A DNA stretch of 44,535 nt from Bacteroidota bacterium (lineage in GTDB: Bacteria > Bacteroidota > Bacteroidia > Chitinophagales > UBA10324), in the NCBI GenBank assembly GCA_018267315.1, contig JAFDYS010000003.1, positions 1 through 44,535 of the forward strand. The letters are read 5' to 3'. Under the pieces are notes generated by a model. The model had not been told where the DNA came from. It saw nothing but the letters and a program-made list of their open reading frames with translations, and did not search any database. Of the stretch, positions 16,695 to 24,248 are shown piece after piece; positions within the stretch are counted from its first letter, which is position 1; every line of letters begins with the position of its first letter. Both the position numbers and the translations under genes were made by a program.

Positions 16695-17696
16695 CTACTC
16701 CCATTTCGTCACATATCCATTTTTACCGGCCAGAAACAAGGTGGTTGAGCCATCCAGAGTTTTATAAATACCGAAAGATGGAAATAAATCTCCTTCGTCA
16801 TCATAGGCAAGTTCCCAGGTTTCACCTCCGTCATTGGTGATCACGTTCTCCGAAAAGGTGGACAAAGCAATTCCTTCAAGTTCATTTTTGAACCGGATGG
16901 CAATGAGTTCTTCCCCTTTGATATCGCCCGGATCACGGTTCATATACACTTGTTCCCACGTTAATCCTTCATCGGTTGAACGCAGGATGACGGGAAGTTT
17001 GCCTCGGCCCATCTGGCTGTAGTAGCCCGTCGCAAAACCAACAGAATCATTAATGAACCAAACTGAACTGATGAAGTAGTTTTCTTCACTGAATACATTA
17101 CTCCAGCTAGTTCCACCGTTCGTCGTTCTCCAGATACACTTCGAAGAATCGTCTTCTGCTGCGGCTATTCCTAACGAAGAACTGACGAAATAATAATCTG
17201 TAAATGAAACTCCGGGAGTTGAGATGGTTGACCACGAGCTGCCACCATTAGTCGTCTTGTAAACTACACCATCGCTACTGACGAAGCCGATACTGCTTGT
17301 AACAAAACAAACCGCACCGGCAATGGCACCTGGCATCGTGAGAGTTGACCATGAGCTGCCACCGTTGGTGGTTTTATGAACTGTTGAGTCAGTAATTGCA
17401 TAACCAACAGAAGCATCAGTGAAATCCATTTGCACAAAATATTTTCCTGTAGCAATGGAAGACCACGAACCGCCGGCATTGGCGGTGTACCAAATAACTC
17501 CGGCTTCATCGGCCAACCAGCCCTTGCTGTTGTTGATGAATGATGAAGCGACAATCGTATTCGAAGTGATGGAATCGGTTTCAAAATCCCCGGGAACCTG
17601 TGCGTTGCTGATACTCAGGCAAACAACGAAGTGGGTAAGCAACCCGAATCGGATGAATTGATTTACGCTGATAGAAATGGTTGTGTGTCGCATCAT
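16695..17696 (-). CDS. Ycf48-like secreted beta-propeller protein (cassette copy 2, third gene)
   Basis: 333 residues with a signal peptide ending near SISNAQ. It has the same TTNGGSSWS blade repeats as the protein at 7091-8062, and the two align along their whole length (shared GVSFxDxYF, AAGY/ATGYYS..GRGKLPVI, DPGxxKGxELIxIRFKNELEGIAL and GKNGYVTKWE). By eye well over half the positions agree. No T9SS tail is present, so it may stay in the periplasm or leave with a partner. The start at 17696 has two ATGs in a row, 20 bases after the end of the kelch gene. What it binds is unknown. Confidence 0.8.
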   Translation of the reverse strand: MMRHTTISISVNQFIRFGLLTHFVVCLSISNAQVPGDFETDSITSNTIVASSFINNSKGWLADEAGVIWYTANAGGSWSSIATGKYFVQMDFTDASVGYAITDSTVHKTTNGGSSWSTLTMPGAIAGAVCFVTSSIGFVSSDGVVYKTTNGGSSWSTISTPGVSFTDYYFVSSSLGIAAAEDDSSKCIWRTTNGGTSWSNVFSEENYFISSVWFINDSVGFATGYYSQMGRGKLPVILRSTDEGLTWEQVYMNRDPGDIKGEELIAIRFKNELEGIALSTFSENVITNDGGETWELAYDDEGDLFPSFGIYKTLDGSTTLFLAGKNGYVTKWE

Positions 17697-17716
17697 TTGT
17701 TATTTAGCAATGGAAA

Positions 17717-19228
17717 CTATTCAACAGCAATTTTCAAAACGGAAACCTGATCATTGATTTGTACATGAAGGAAATAAATTCCTGAAGCAAGTTGCCCGCG
17801 ATTCAGGATGATTTTATGCTCACCTTCCACCAGATTTTCATCAAGTACGGAACGGATTAGTTTTCCCGCTAAATCACAAAGCTCAATGGATGCGTGCGGA
17901 CTTTGTGCAGTTGAAGAAGCGGGAACAGCAATTGAAATAACTGTTGAAACGCACACCGGGTTCGGATACACCGAAACGGAACTTGCTGCCGGCAAGCCCG
18001 CACCCGTGCGAAGCAATGTGGTAAAAGTTTCCGTAGCAGAATATTCCGATTTTTCCTCGCCGCAGATGCTTCTCACTTTCCATTTGTAGGGTGTGTTGGG
18101 TGTTAAACCTGCAATCGTTAATGAGTTGTTGGCTGCTTTCACTGTTTTTGAAATCCAGGTGGCTCCGGTACTGTCAGCCTTGTACTGCACCTTGTATTTC
18201 TCCGCGCCGCCGGCACCATCCCATTTCAGTTTGGCGCTTGATGGAGAAATGTTGGTGGTGGTAAGATTGCCTGGTGCAGCGCAGCCCGGAGGAGTGAACT
18301 CCCAAAAATCGTTGAGGTAATCGCCGTTGATAGACCAGCCCGTTCCCACATAACCTTTTTCTCCAACTGCAAACCCGACGGCGTAGCGCCGTTCGCCTCC
18401 GGCGAAATCTTCCAACTGCGTCCATTGATCAGTGGCGGGATCGTATTGCCAGAAATCTTTTAATGATGTGCTGTTAAGGTATTCGCCGGTGCCAATATAT
18501 CCTTTGCCGCCGGTGGAGAAACCTACCGCTCCTGCCCGCTCGCTGCCGGGCAGATCGGCTTTTTTCGTCCAGGCATCTGTTGCTGGATCATACTCCCACA
18601 GGTCCTTGGCGATACCCGTGCCGGTTGACACTCCGCCAAAACACACATAGCCTTTGTCACCGATGGAAAATCCGGTAGCCCCAATGCGACCCTTGCCGCT
18701 GCAATCGGCTATTGTGGTCCACGTATCAGTTGCCGGGTCGTACTCGTAAAAATCTTTGCGAATCTGAAAGCCATCGTTGTAGCCTGTTCCCATATATCCT
18801 TTGTCTCCGATGCTGAACCCAGTGGCAAACCATCGTTTGCCGCCTGCAAAATCTGCCTTCTGTGTCCAGCTATTCGATGCCGGATCGTATTGCCAGAAGT
18901 CTTTTGTATTGCCTAAAGCATTTGTTCCCGTGCCGTAGTAGCCATAACCCGACACAGCAAAACCAGCTGCATAGCGTCTCGCATCAGGTACATCTGCTTT
19001 TTGGTTCCATACTTCAGCGACAGCATCATACTGCCAGAAATCCGTTTTTCCGATGCTTGTGTCAACCCCACTTCCAATATAGCCATATTGATTAATGCTG
19101 AATGCAAATGCATCTTTTCTTATTCCGCCAGGTAGATTAGCTATTTGCACCCACTGTGATTGGCCAAATACCATTATGTGTATAAATATTCCGAGGATAG
19201 AAAAAAGAAAGGTAAAAATGGTTTTCAT
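17717..19228 (-). CDS. six-kelch propeller with Fn3 and T9SS sorting domain (cassette copy 2, second gene)
   Basis: 503 residues: a signal peptide (about 1-24), six kelch-like repeats (the first begins QWVQIANLPGGIRKD), a fibronectin type III domain starting PGCAAPGNLTTTNISPSSAK, and a T9SS sorting domain from about residue 420 (VYPNPVCVSTVISIAV... to ...LASGIYFLHVQINDQVSVLKIAVE). Domain order and length match the copy-1 gene at 8100-9599. The repeat core 'FSIGDKGYxGTG....K(D)FWEYDPATDxW' is even more regular here, which may mean the copies are under different constraints. No catalytic Cys-Tyr pair as in galactose oxidase was recognised, so binding rather than catalysis seems more likely. Confidence 0.85.
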   Translation of the reverse strand: MKTIFTFLFSILGIFIHIMVFGQSQWVQIANLPGGIRKDAFAFSINQYGYIGSGVDTSIGKTDFWQYDAVAEVWNQKADVPDARRYAAGFAVSGYGYYGTGTNALGNTKDFWQYDPASNSWTQKADFAGGKRWFATGFSIGDKGYMGTGYNDGFQIRKDFYEYDPATDTWTTIADCSGKGRIGATGFSIGDKGYVCFGGVSTGTGIAKDLWEYDPATDAWTKKADLPGSERAGAVGFSTGGKGYIGTGEYLNSTSLKDFWQYDPATDQWTQLEDFAGGERRYAVGFAVGEKGYVGTGWSINGDYLNDFWEFTPPGCAAPGNLTTTNISPSSAKLKWDGAGGAEKYKVQYKADSTGATWISKTVKAANNSLTIAGLTPNTPYKWKVRSICGEEKSEYSATETFTTLLRTGAGLPAASSVSVYPNPVCVSTVISIAVPASSTAQSPHASIELCDLAGKLIRSVLDENLVEGEHKIILNRGQLASGIYFLHVQINDQVSVLKIAVE

Positions 19229-19283
19229 AGAAGCAAGATTTTAGTCATTCATTAACTTGACTACGAATGCTAGCACAAAACTA

Positions 19284-21026
19284 TTATGGTCTTACAATCA
19301 AAAATGATGATTGATGAATTTCTGTGTGCGTTATAACTCTAATCTGATACCTTCCTGCGGGCAGATTATCAACCTTTATGGTTTTATGAAATAATCCATC
19401 ATCATCAACTATGAAGTCAGTTTTATACAGGATAGTGGAGAAAAAATTAACTATTTCTATGGTAGCCTCTTGTGCACTTTTCGAAGATTGTCGTATTGAC
19501 ACGGACAAGATCTCATCGGCTGGGTTCGGATACGTCACTATATTCGGAGAGATATGATTACCCTCAACTCTAACTTGAATTGGGCAATCATTCAATTCGA
19601 ATTTCGCAATATATCCGTCTTGCAAAAAAGTCGAACCATTTCCAAACTCCCCTACCACGATATACGAGCCATCATAATTCTTTTTGATGCTGTAGAACTG
19701 ATCGTTTCCGGTGCTGCCCAGCGATTCCTTCCATAGAATAGTGCCCGAAGTACTAAGTGACAGCAGCCATCCATCATAAGTCCCCGCCTCACCATTGTTG
19801 CAATCCACATCAAAACTGTTCCTTGATTTGGTGCCGCCCGCGATCAGGTAGTTGCCGTCACAATCTTCTACTGCGCTGTATCCTTCATCAGGTTTATCGC
19901 CGCCGTAGGTTTTGCCCTGGTCGAGGTGACAGCCGGGGCTCCAGGTGGTGATGTGGTTTCCGCTGGACGGGTTAACCTTTGTTACGTACACATTGTGGCT
20001 GGAAGAGCTAAAGCACATGTTCGGATGATGAACCCCGGCGGTGACATACCGGTAATTTGAACCTTCCTGCGTTTCCATCGCAAAATGAGAACCCTGGTCT
20101 TTATTATAAGAAGATTCATCCCCATGATCTTTTTTCCACTGAACGCCGGAAAGGCTGAATTTGACGATCATGGATTGCATTTCCACGCAGTTCGCTTCAC
20201 AATTCAGGCAATACCCTGCTACTGCATAATAGCCCTCATGGTCAACTATAATTTGGCGGGCATAATCATTCCATGATCCGGTGGAACAGTCAGAGTCGCC
20301 GTGAAATTTCCGCTGCCATTCAATTTCATCCATGTTAGTGGGATCAATGGCGAATACCCAATATTCACCTGCGGCATTGATAGCTCCTCCGGGACAGGTG
20401 CTCAGGTCGCCATCTTTTGTATCGCCTGTGCCGCCGGCGATCACGTAGTCGCCATTCAGGTCCTCAATAATATCAAAGGCTTCATCATCGCCGCTGCCGC
20501 CAAACTCTTCATTAGCGAGTTCTTGTCCATTATCAATGTCCACTTTGAGGAACCATGCATTTTTATTGAGAACGCCTCCGTATTCTGTGGATTTGGTGGT
20601 GCCGCATACAATAATGTTATGGTCGGATGACTGTGCCACGCCATAGAGAATATCATTCTGGTTACTACCTGTGCCGGGATTTGCTTCATAGGTAAAAGCC
20701 CATTCAACATCAAGATCACCTGTAAAATCATCCTCTTTAAAATAGACGATCAATCCCTGTCTTTTTGCCGTAGGGCTGGTGAATGATTCACCTACTGCCA
20801 CCCACCCATCATTGGTTGCTTCATTATCATCAAGGTCAACGACCACGACGTCCCAGAAAATATCGTTGCCATTAAATGTAGAATTGTTCCATTTGAAATC
20901 ATCAAGCACTGTGAGGTTATCGGAATTATCGCAGGGTGTCTGGGCATGGAGTGATGATTGAATGGCGACAAACACCACACAAACGAAGAAAGAAAGCGAA
21001 AGAAGAAACAGTTTCACGGGCGTCAT
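19284..21026 (-). CDS. T9SS-exported repeat protein with conserved Cys and HHP motifs (cassette copy 2, first gene)
   Basis: 580 residues with an N-terminal signal peptide (about 1-29, ending SLHAQ). It is the counterpart of 9641-11374: it shares 'NxIVCGT', 'GGSGDDEAFDIIEDLNGDYV', 'EYWVFAIDPTNMDEIEWQRK', RYVTAGVHHPNMCF, LDQGKTYGGDKPDEGYSA and DCNNGE, but the CxxC-type region reads CLNCEANC. The C-terminus (VTYPNPADEILSVSI... to ...LPAGRYQIRVITHTEIHQSSFLIVRP) is a T9SS sorting domain. It begins the second three-gene operon; the next gene starts 55 bases after its end. The 75 bases upstream, to the end of the DUF1028 gene, must hold any dedicated promoter. Confidence 0.75.
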   Translation of the reverse strand: MTPVKLFLLSLSFFVCVVFVAIQSSLHAQTPCDNSDNLTVLDDFKWNNSTFNGNDIFWDVVVVDLDDNEATNDGWVAVGESFTSPTAKRQGLIVYFKEDDFTGDLDVEWAFTYEANPGTGSNQNDILYGVAQSSDHNIIVCGTTKSTEYGGVLNKNAWFLKVDIDNGQELANEEFGGSGDDEAFDIIEDLNGDYVIAGGTGDTKDGDLSTCPGGAINAAGEYWVFAIDPTNMDEIEWQRKFHGDSDCSTGSWNDYARQIIVDHEGYYAVAGYCLNCEANCVEMQSMIVKFSLSGVQWKKDHGDESSYNKDQGSHFAMETQEGSNYRYVTAGVHHPNMCFSSSSHNVYVTKVNPSSGNHITTWSPGCHLDQGKTYGGDKPDEGYSAVEDCDGNYLIAGGTKSRNSFDVDCNNGEAGTYDGWLLSLSTSGTILWKESLGSTGNDQFYSIKKNYDGSYIVVGEFGNGSTFLQDGYIAKFELNDCPIQVRVEGNHISPNIVTYPNPADEILSVSIRQSSKSAQEATIEIVNFFSTILYKTDFIVDDDGLFHKTIKVDNLPAGRYQIRVITHTEIHQSSFLIVRP

Positions 21027-21101
21027 AGTGTGGATATTTTTACCGTGAGAACGAATTAGTAACCAAACTTAAAGAATTTTTTTATCCGCTAGAGAATTCC
21101 A

Positions 21102-22088
21102 CTATCTCGATGCTTGCTTCAAAATCAGTTTTTCGGTTTCATCGGTGCAGTTGAGTGCGCCAACGCCTCGTAAGCGCGGAAGCAGCACTGCCCAATTACT
21201 ATCTGCAGCAAATACTTCTTTAAACAATGGCAGTGATTCACGTACCAGTCCGTTATTCACCATGGTTACCGCATGCCAGAATTTCATTTCCGGATTTTCG
21301 GGATACAGCATTTCTGCCTTGCCATAACTGCGCATGGCGCCGGCCATATCATTCTTTTCAGTGGCTTCATCACCTTTGTTCATGAGTTCATAAGCTCGGT
21401 GAAGCTGCACCAGCCGTTTCAGTTCTTTGATCGGATCGGGATTGTCTTCCACGCGCAAGTCCATTTCGCGGTCTTCCCACAAATTGCCGGTTGCAGTTCC
21501 CTTCACAATCAGAATGGCGGCGCTTTGTTTTCCGCGAATGTCCCCGCCGGCGGCCTGTCCGGCTTCAAGGGCTGCAATCATCCTTTCAGCTAACTGTCCA
21601 TTGGTTTCCCTGAATGCTTTTGCCATGGCAGGCCACACTTCTTTGTTGAGCATGAGATTGGCCTGCACCGAAAAATTGGCTTCGTGATAGTCGCCGGCAT
21701 CGGGGATGCACTTGCTGCCGGTCCACACCGCGGTGTTCCCTTTTGCATCCAGCACGGCGAACTGTCTTACATCTCTTCCTTCGTCGAGTCCAATGAGCGA
21801 ATCCAATACTTTTTGAGCCGTGAAACCTTCCCGCAGCAGTTTTAAACCTTTTTGTCCGAGTGCGGGGTTTACGAATGATTGAGTGGCAATGGCTCCCACA
21901 CCGGCTTCAGCCCAACTTACCACCGACCCCACTGAAAACCAGTGCGACTGAACCGCCACACCCATTTCACCTGTTTGGGGATCGCGAGCCACGATGGAGA
22001 ATGTATGCGCCAGCGGATCAGCGTAAAACACCTGTGCATGACCCGCAGAATAAAGAAGGATCATCAGGAGCAGAAGCAAGTTTCGCAT
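21102..22088 (-). CDS. secreted DUF1028 (Ntn-hydrolase-like) protein with TPR-like C-terminal region
   Basis: 328 residues from ATG at 22088, the start of a clear signal peptide (MRNLLLLLMILLYSAGHAQ). Forty-three more in-frame codons upstream (to 22217) lie in the cysC divergent region and are unlikely. The sequence after the signal, HTFSIVARDPQTGEMGVAVQ, then GAIATQSFVNPALGQKGLKL and AGDYHEANFSVQANLMLNKE, is the DUF1028 pattern, a family with an Ntn-hydrolase fold whose activity is not established. The last 110 residues (HRAYELMNKGDEATEKNDMA...) look like two to three TPR helices. It is divergent from cysC and 75 bases upstream of cassette copy 2 on the same strand. Confidence 0.85.
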   Translation of the reverse strand: MRNLLLLLMILLYSAGHAQVFYADPLAHTFSIVARDPQTGEMGVAVQSHWFSVGSVVSWAEAGVGAIATQSFVNPALGQKGLKLLREGFTAQKVLDSLIGLDEGRDVRQFAVLDAKGNTAVWTGSKCIPDAGDYHEANFSVQANLMLNKEVWPAMAKAFRETNGQLAERMIAALEAGQAAGGDIRGKQSAAILIVKGTATGNLWEDREMDLRVEDNPDPIKELKRLVQLHRAYELMNKGDEATEKNDMAGAMRSYGKAEMLYPENPEMKFWHAVTMVNNGLVRESLPLFKEVFAADSNWAVLLPRLRGVGALNCTDETEKLILKQASR

Positions 22089-22197
22089 TTCAATGGATTT
22101 TGTTGCTGAACGATAGAATCGATTTAATAAGGAACTGTGCAATGAAGGCGTAATGGTTTCTTTCCATTCATCACGTATTTCCTTCATCTTGTTTACA

Positions 22198-22205
22198 TAT
22201 ATTTG
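22198..22205 (+). promoter_or_regulatory. TAnnTTTG -7 box upstream of cysC-sat
   Basis: TATATTTG matches the Bacteroidetes -7 consensus exactly. Transcription from it would give a leader of about 70-75 bases before the cysC ATG at 22286. The leader holds the self-complementary word CCCCGGGG near 22233, which might form a small hairpin. A clear -33 TTTG at the usual 19-21 base spacing is not present. No SAM or cobalamin riboswitch fold was recognised. Confidence 0.4.
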
Positions 22206-22285
22206 CGCCCTCTCCAACTTGAAACAATCCCCGGGGGAGCAGTGTATAACGTCATTTTCCTAACAATTATCAATCAAATTAAATC

Positions 22286-22915
22286 ATGAAAGAAGTAAAG
22301 TACATCATTCCGCATGGCCACACCATTACCAAGGAGAACCGCCAGCAGCTTAAGGGACACAAATCCGTGATCCTGTGGTACACCGGTCTTTCCGGTTCCG
22401 GCAAATCCACCATTGCCAATAAGGTGGAAGAGAAAATGTTTGACATGGGTTTGCATACCTACATCCTTGACGGAGATAACGTGCGCATGGGTTTGAACAA
22501 GGGACTTGGTTTCAGTGATGATGACAGAAAAGAAAACATCCGCCGCATCGGTGAAGTATCGAAGCTGTTTATTGATGCCGGTGTGATTGTGGGTACGGCT
22601 TTCATTTCGCCGTTCCGCTCTGACCGTGACATGGTTCGCAGCATCGTGAAAGAAGGAGAGTTCATCGAGATTTATGTGAATACGCCGATCGAAGTGTGCG
22701 AGCAGCGCGATCCGAAAGGACTTTACAAGAAAGCCCGGGCCGGTGAGATCAAAGCGTTCACAGGCATTGATTCCCCTTATGAAGCACCTGAAAAACCTGA
22801 GATTGATCTGAAGACGGATGGCCGCAGCGTGGATGAGTGTGCCGATGAAGTGATTGCCTGGCTGGCTGCCAAAGGATACATTCCTGCTGAAGAACCCGCA
22901 TTATCAAACAACTAA
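22286..22915 (+). CDS. cysC: adenylyl-sulfate kinase
   Basis: 209 residues, cytosolic. It phosphorylates adenosine 5'-phosphosulfate (APS) at the 3' position to give PAPS, the sulfate donor for sulfotransferases and, in some bacteria, for sulfate reduction. The Walker A loop [11 protein letters not shown] is at about residues 34-44. [20 protein letters not shown] and [13 protein letters not shown] follow as the APS-binding and lid regions, with [10 protein letters not shown] and [20 protein letters not shown] completing the family signature. Length is usual. It starts after an A/T-rich leader and is followed 15 bases later by sat, so the two form an operon that takes sulfate to PAPS. Confidence 0.95.
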   Translation: MKEVKYIIPHGHTITKENRQQLKGHKSVILWYTGLSGSGKSTIANKVEEKMFDMGLHTYILDGDNVRMGLNKGLGFSDDDRKENIRRIGEVSKLFIDAGVIVGTAFISPFRSDRDMVRSIVKEGEFIEIYVNTPIEVCEQRDPKGLYKKARAGEIKAFTGIDSPYEAPEKPEIDLKTDGRSVDECADEVIAWLAAKGYIPAEEPALSNN

Positions 22916-22930
22916 AATCCTTATATCCTG

Positions 22931-24097
22931 ATGAATCAACCTCATGGCGGTGAGCTCGTGAACCGCATTGTTACGGGCGCCCGCAAAACTGAATTAGAGA
23001 AAGAAGCGAAGAATCTCTTTCAACTGGTTATTGAAGACCGTTATGGTGCCGATGTGGAGATGATTGCCAATGGCGCTTTCAGCCCCCTCACCGGTTTCAT
23101 GAATAAAGCCGATGCCGAAGGCACCATTGAGAAAATGACACTCTCCAACGGACTGCTTTGGGGTATTCCCATTCTGCTTCCGACAGGTGACCAGCATGAT
23201 AAAATCAAGGTGGGAGAAGAAATCGCCCTCATTGAAAAGAGCAGCGGCAATGTGCTTGCTGTGATGAAAGTGGAAGAAAAGTTTGAACTCGACCTGATGA
23301 ACCTGGCGCAGAAATGTTTCAAGACCACTGAAGACAAGCACCCCGGTGTGAAAGCGGTATTGAGTGGCGGAAATAAATTCATCAGCGGCCCGCTGGAAAT
23401 GGTAAACCGTCCCACACGCCACGATGAGATCGACAACAAGTACTACATGGATCCTGCCGAAACACGCGCTGAGTTTGCCAAGCGCGGATGGAAAACGGTT
23501 GTGGCCTTCCAAACAAGAAACCCGATTCACCGCGCGCACGAGTACCTCATCAAGTGCGCGCAGGAAATTGTGGACGGAGCGTTGATTCACCCGATCGTGG
23601 GCGAAACTAAGCCCGATGATATTCCGGCCCCCGTTCGCATGCGCTGCTATGAAGCCCTCATCAACGGATACTTCAATCCTGACAATACGATGGTGAGTGC
23701 ATTGCCGACAGCGATGCGTTATGCCGGTCCGCGTGAAGCGATCAACCACACCCTCATTCGCAAGAACTATGGCTGCACGCACATGATCGTGGGCCGTGAT
23801 CACGCAGGAGTTGGTACTTACTACGGTACCTATGAAGCGCAGGAGATGATGGACAGTGTGGCTGACCGCACGGGTATGACCATCCTGAAATTTGAAAATA
23901 CATTCTTCTGTAAGGAAACACAGGGCATGGCTTCGAGCAAAACCGCACCGAAAAATGCCACACAAGTTTCTTTAAGCGGAACGAAGGTTCGTGAAATGCT
24001 CGCGAATGGTGAACGTCCGCCCGCAGAATTTTCACGCGCTGAAGTGGCCGACATTCTCATAGAATGGGCTACGAGCAAAGCGCCGGTGACTGCCTGA
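22931..24097 (+). CDS. sat: sulfate adenylyltransferase (ATP sulfurylase, Sat type)
   Basis: 388 residues, the homomeric Sat form rather than the CysDN heterodimer. It joins sulfate and ATP to APS and pyrophosphate in the cytosol. The signature QTRNPIHRAHEY is at about residues 194-205, with the catalytic HxxH. GRDHAGVGTYYGTYEAQE is the second nucleotide-binding loop and LSGTKVREMLANGERPP the third. No APS-kinase domain is fused, in keeping with the separate cysC 15 bases upstream. The pair supplies PAPS; no cysH or cysIJ is in the window, so use by the two sulfotransferases here is the simplest local reading. A hairpin at 24127-24190 follows. Confidence 0.95.
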   Translation: MNQPHGGELVNRIVTGARKTELEKEAKNLFQLVIEDRYGADVEMIANGAFSPLTGFMNKADAEGTIEKMTLSNGLLWGIPILLPTGDQHDKIKVGEEIALIEKSSGNVLAVMKVEEKFELDLMNLAQKCFKTTEDKHPGVKAVLSGGNKFISGPLEMVNRPTRHDEIDNKYYMDPAETRAEFAKRGWKTVVAFQTRNPIHRAHEYLIKCAQEIVDGALIHPIVGETKPDDIPAPVRMRCYEALINGYFNPDNTMVSALPTAMRYAGPREAINHTLIRKNYGCTHMIVGRDHAGVGTYYGTYEAQEMMDSVADRTGMTILKFENTFFCKETQGMASSKTAPKNATQVSLSGTKVREMLANGERPPAEFSRAEVADILIEWATSKAPVTA

Positions 24098-24126
24098 TGT
24101 AAGGCACGGGACTGACTTAAAAGTTC

Positions 24127-24190
24127 AGCTCGCAGATTACACAGATGATCGCAGACGAAAAATCTGCCTGATCTGCAAAATCTGCGAGCT
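24127..24190. terminator. large inverted repeat between convergent genes; probable repeat-derived terminator
   Basis: AGCTCGCAGATT (24127-24138) is the exact reverse complement of AATCTGCGAGCT (24179-24190), a 12-base perfect stem. On the plus strand it is followed by GTTTTATTTT, a fair rho-independent tail for cysC-sat; on the minus strand it lies beyond the end of the OmpA-type gene. The loop repeats variants of 'CAGAT..GCAGA' and 'TCTGCC..ATCTGC', so several alternative stems can form. The sequence strongly resembles the 'CGCAGATTACGCAGAT...ATCTGCG' dispersed repeat known from many Bacteroidetes genomes. Confidence 0.6.
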
Positions 24191-24248
24191 GTTTTATTTT
24201 ACAGAAGCCGAAGCGGCATTTTTGATATGCAGTTGAGAGGGATACATT

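Noticed and set aside
8100..19228. Kelch proteins as galactose oxidases
   Set aside because: The six-kelch domain lacks a recognisable copper-binding Tyr/Cys/His set; they are better described as non-catalytic propellers.
22994..23965. 323-codon open frame on the minus strand
   Set aside because: It is the exact antisense of sat, which has full family motifs in the plus frame; its translation is rich in His/Arg/Cys and has no recognisable fold.
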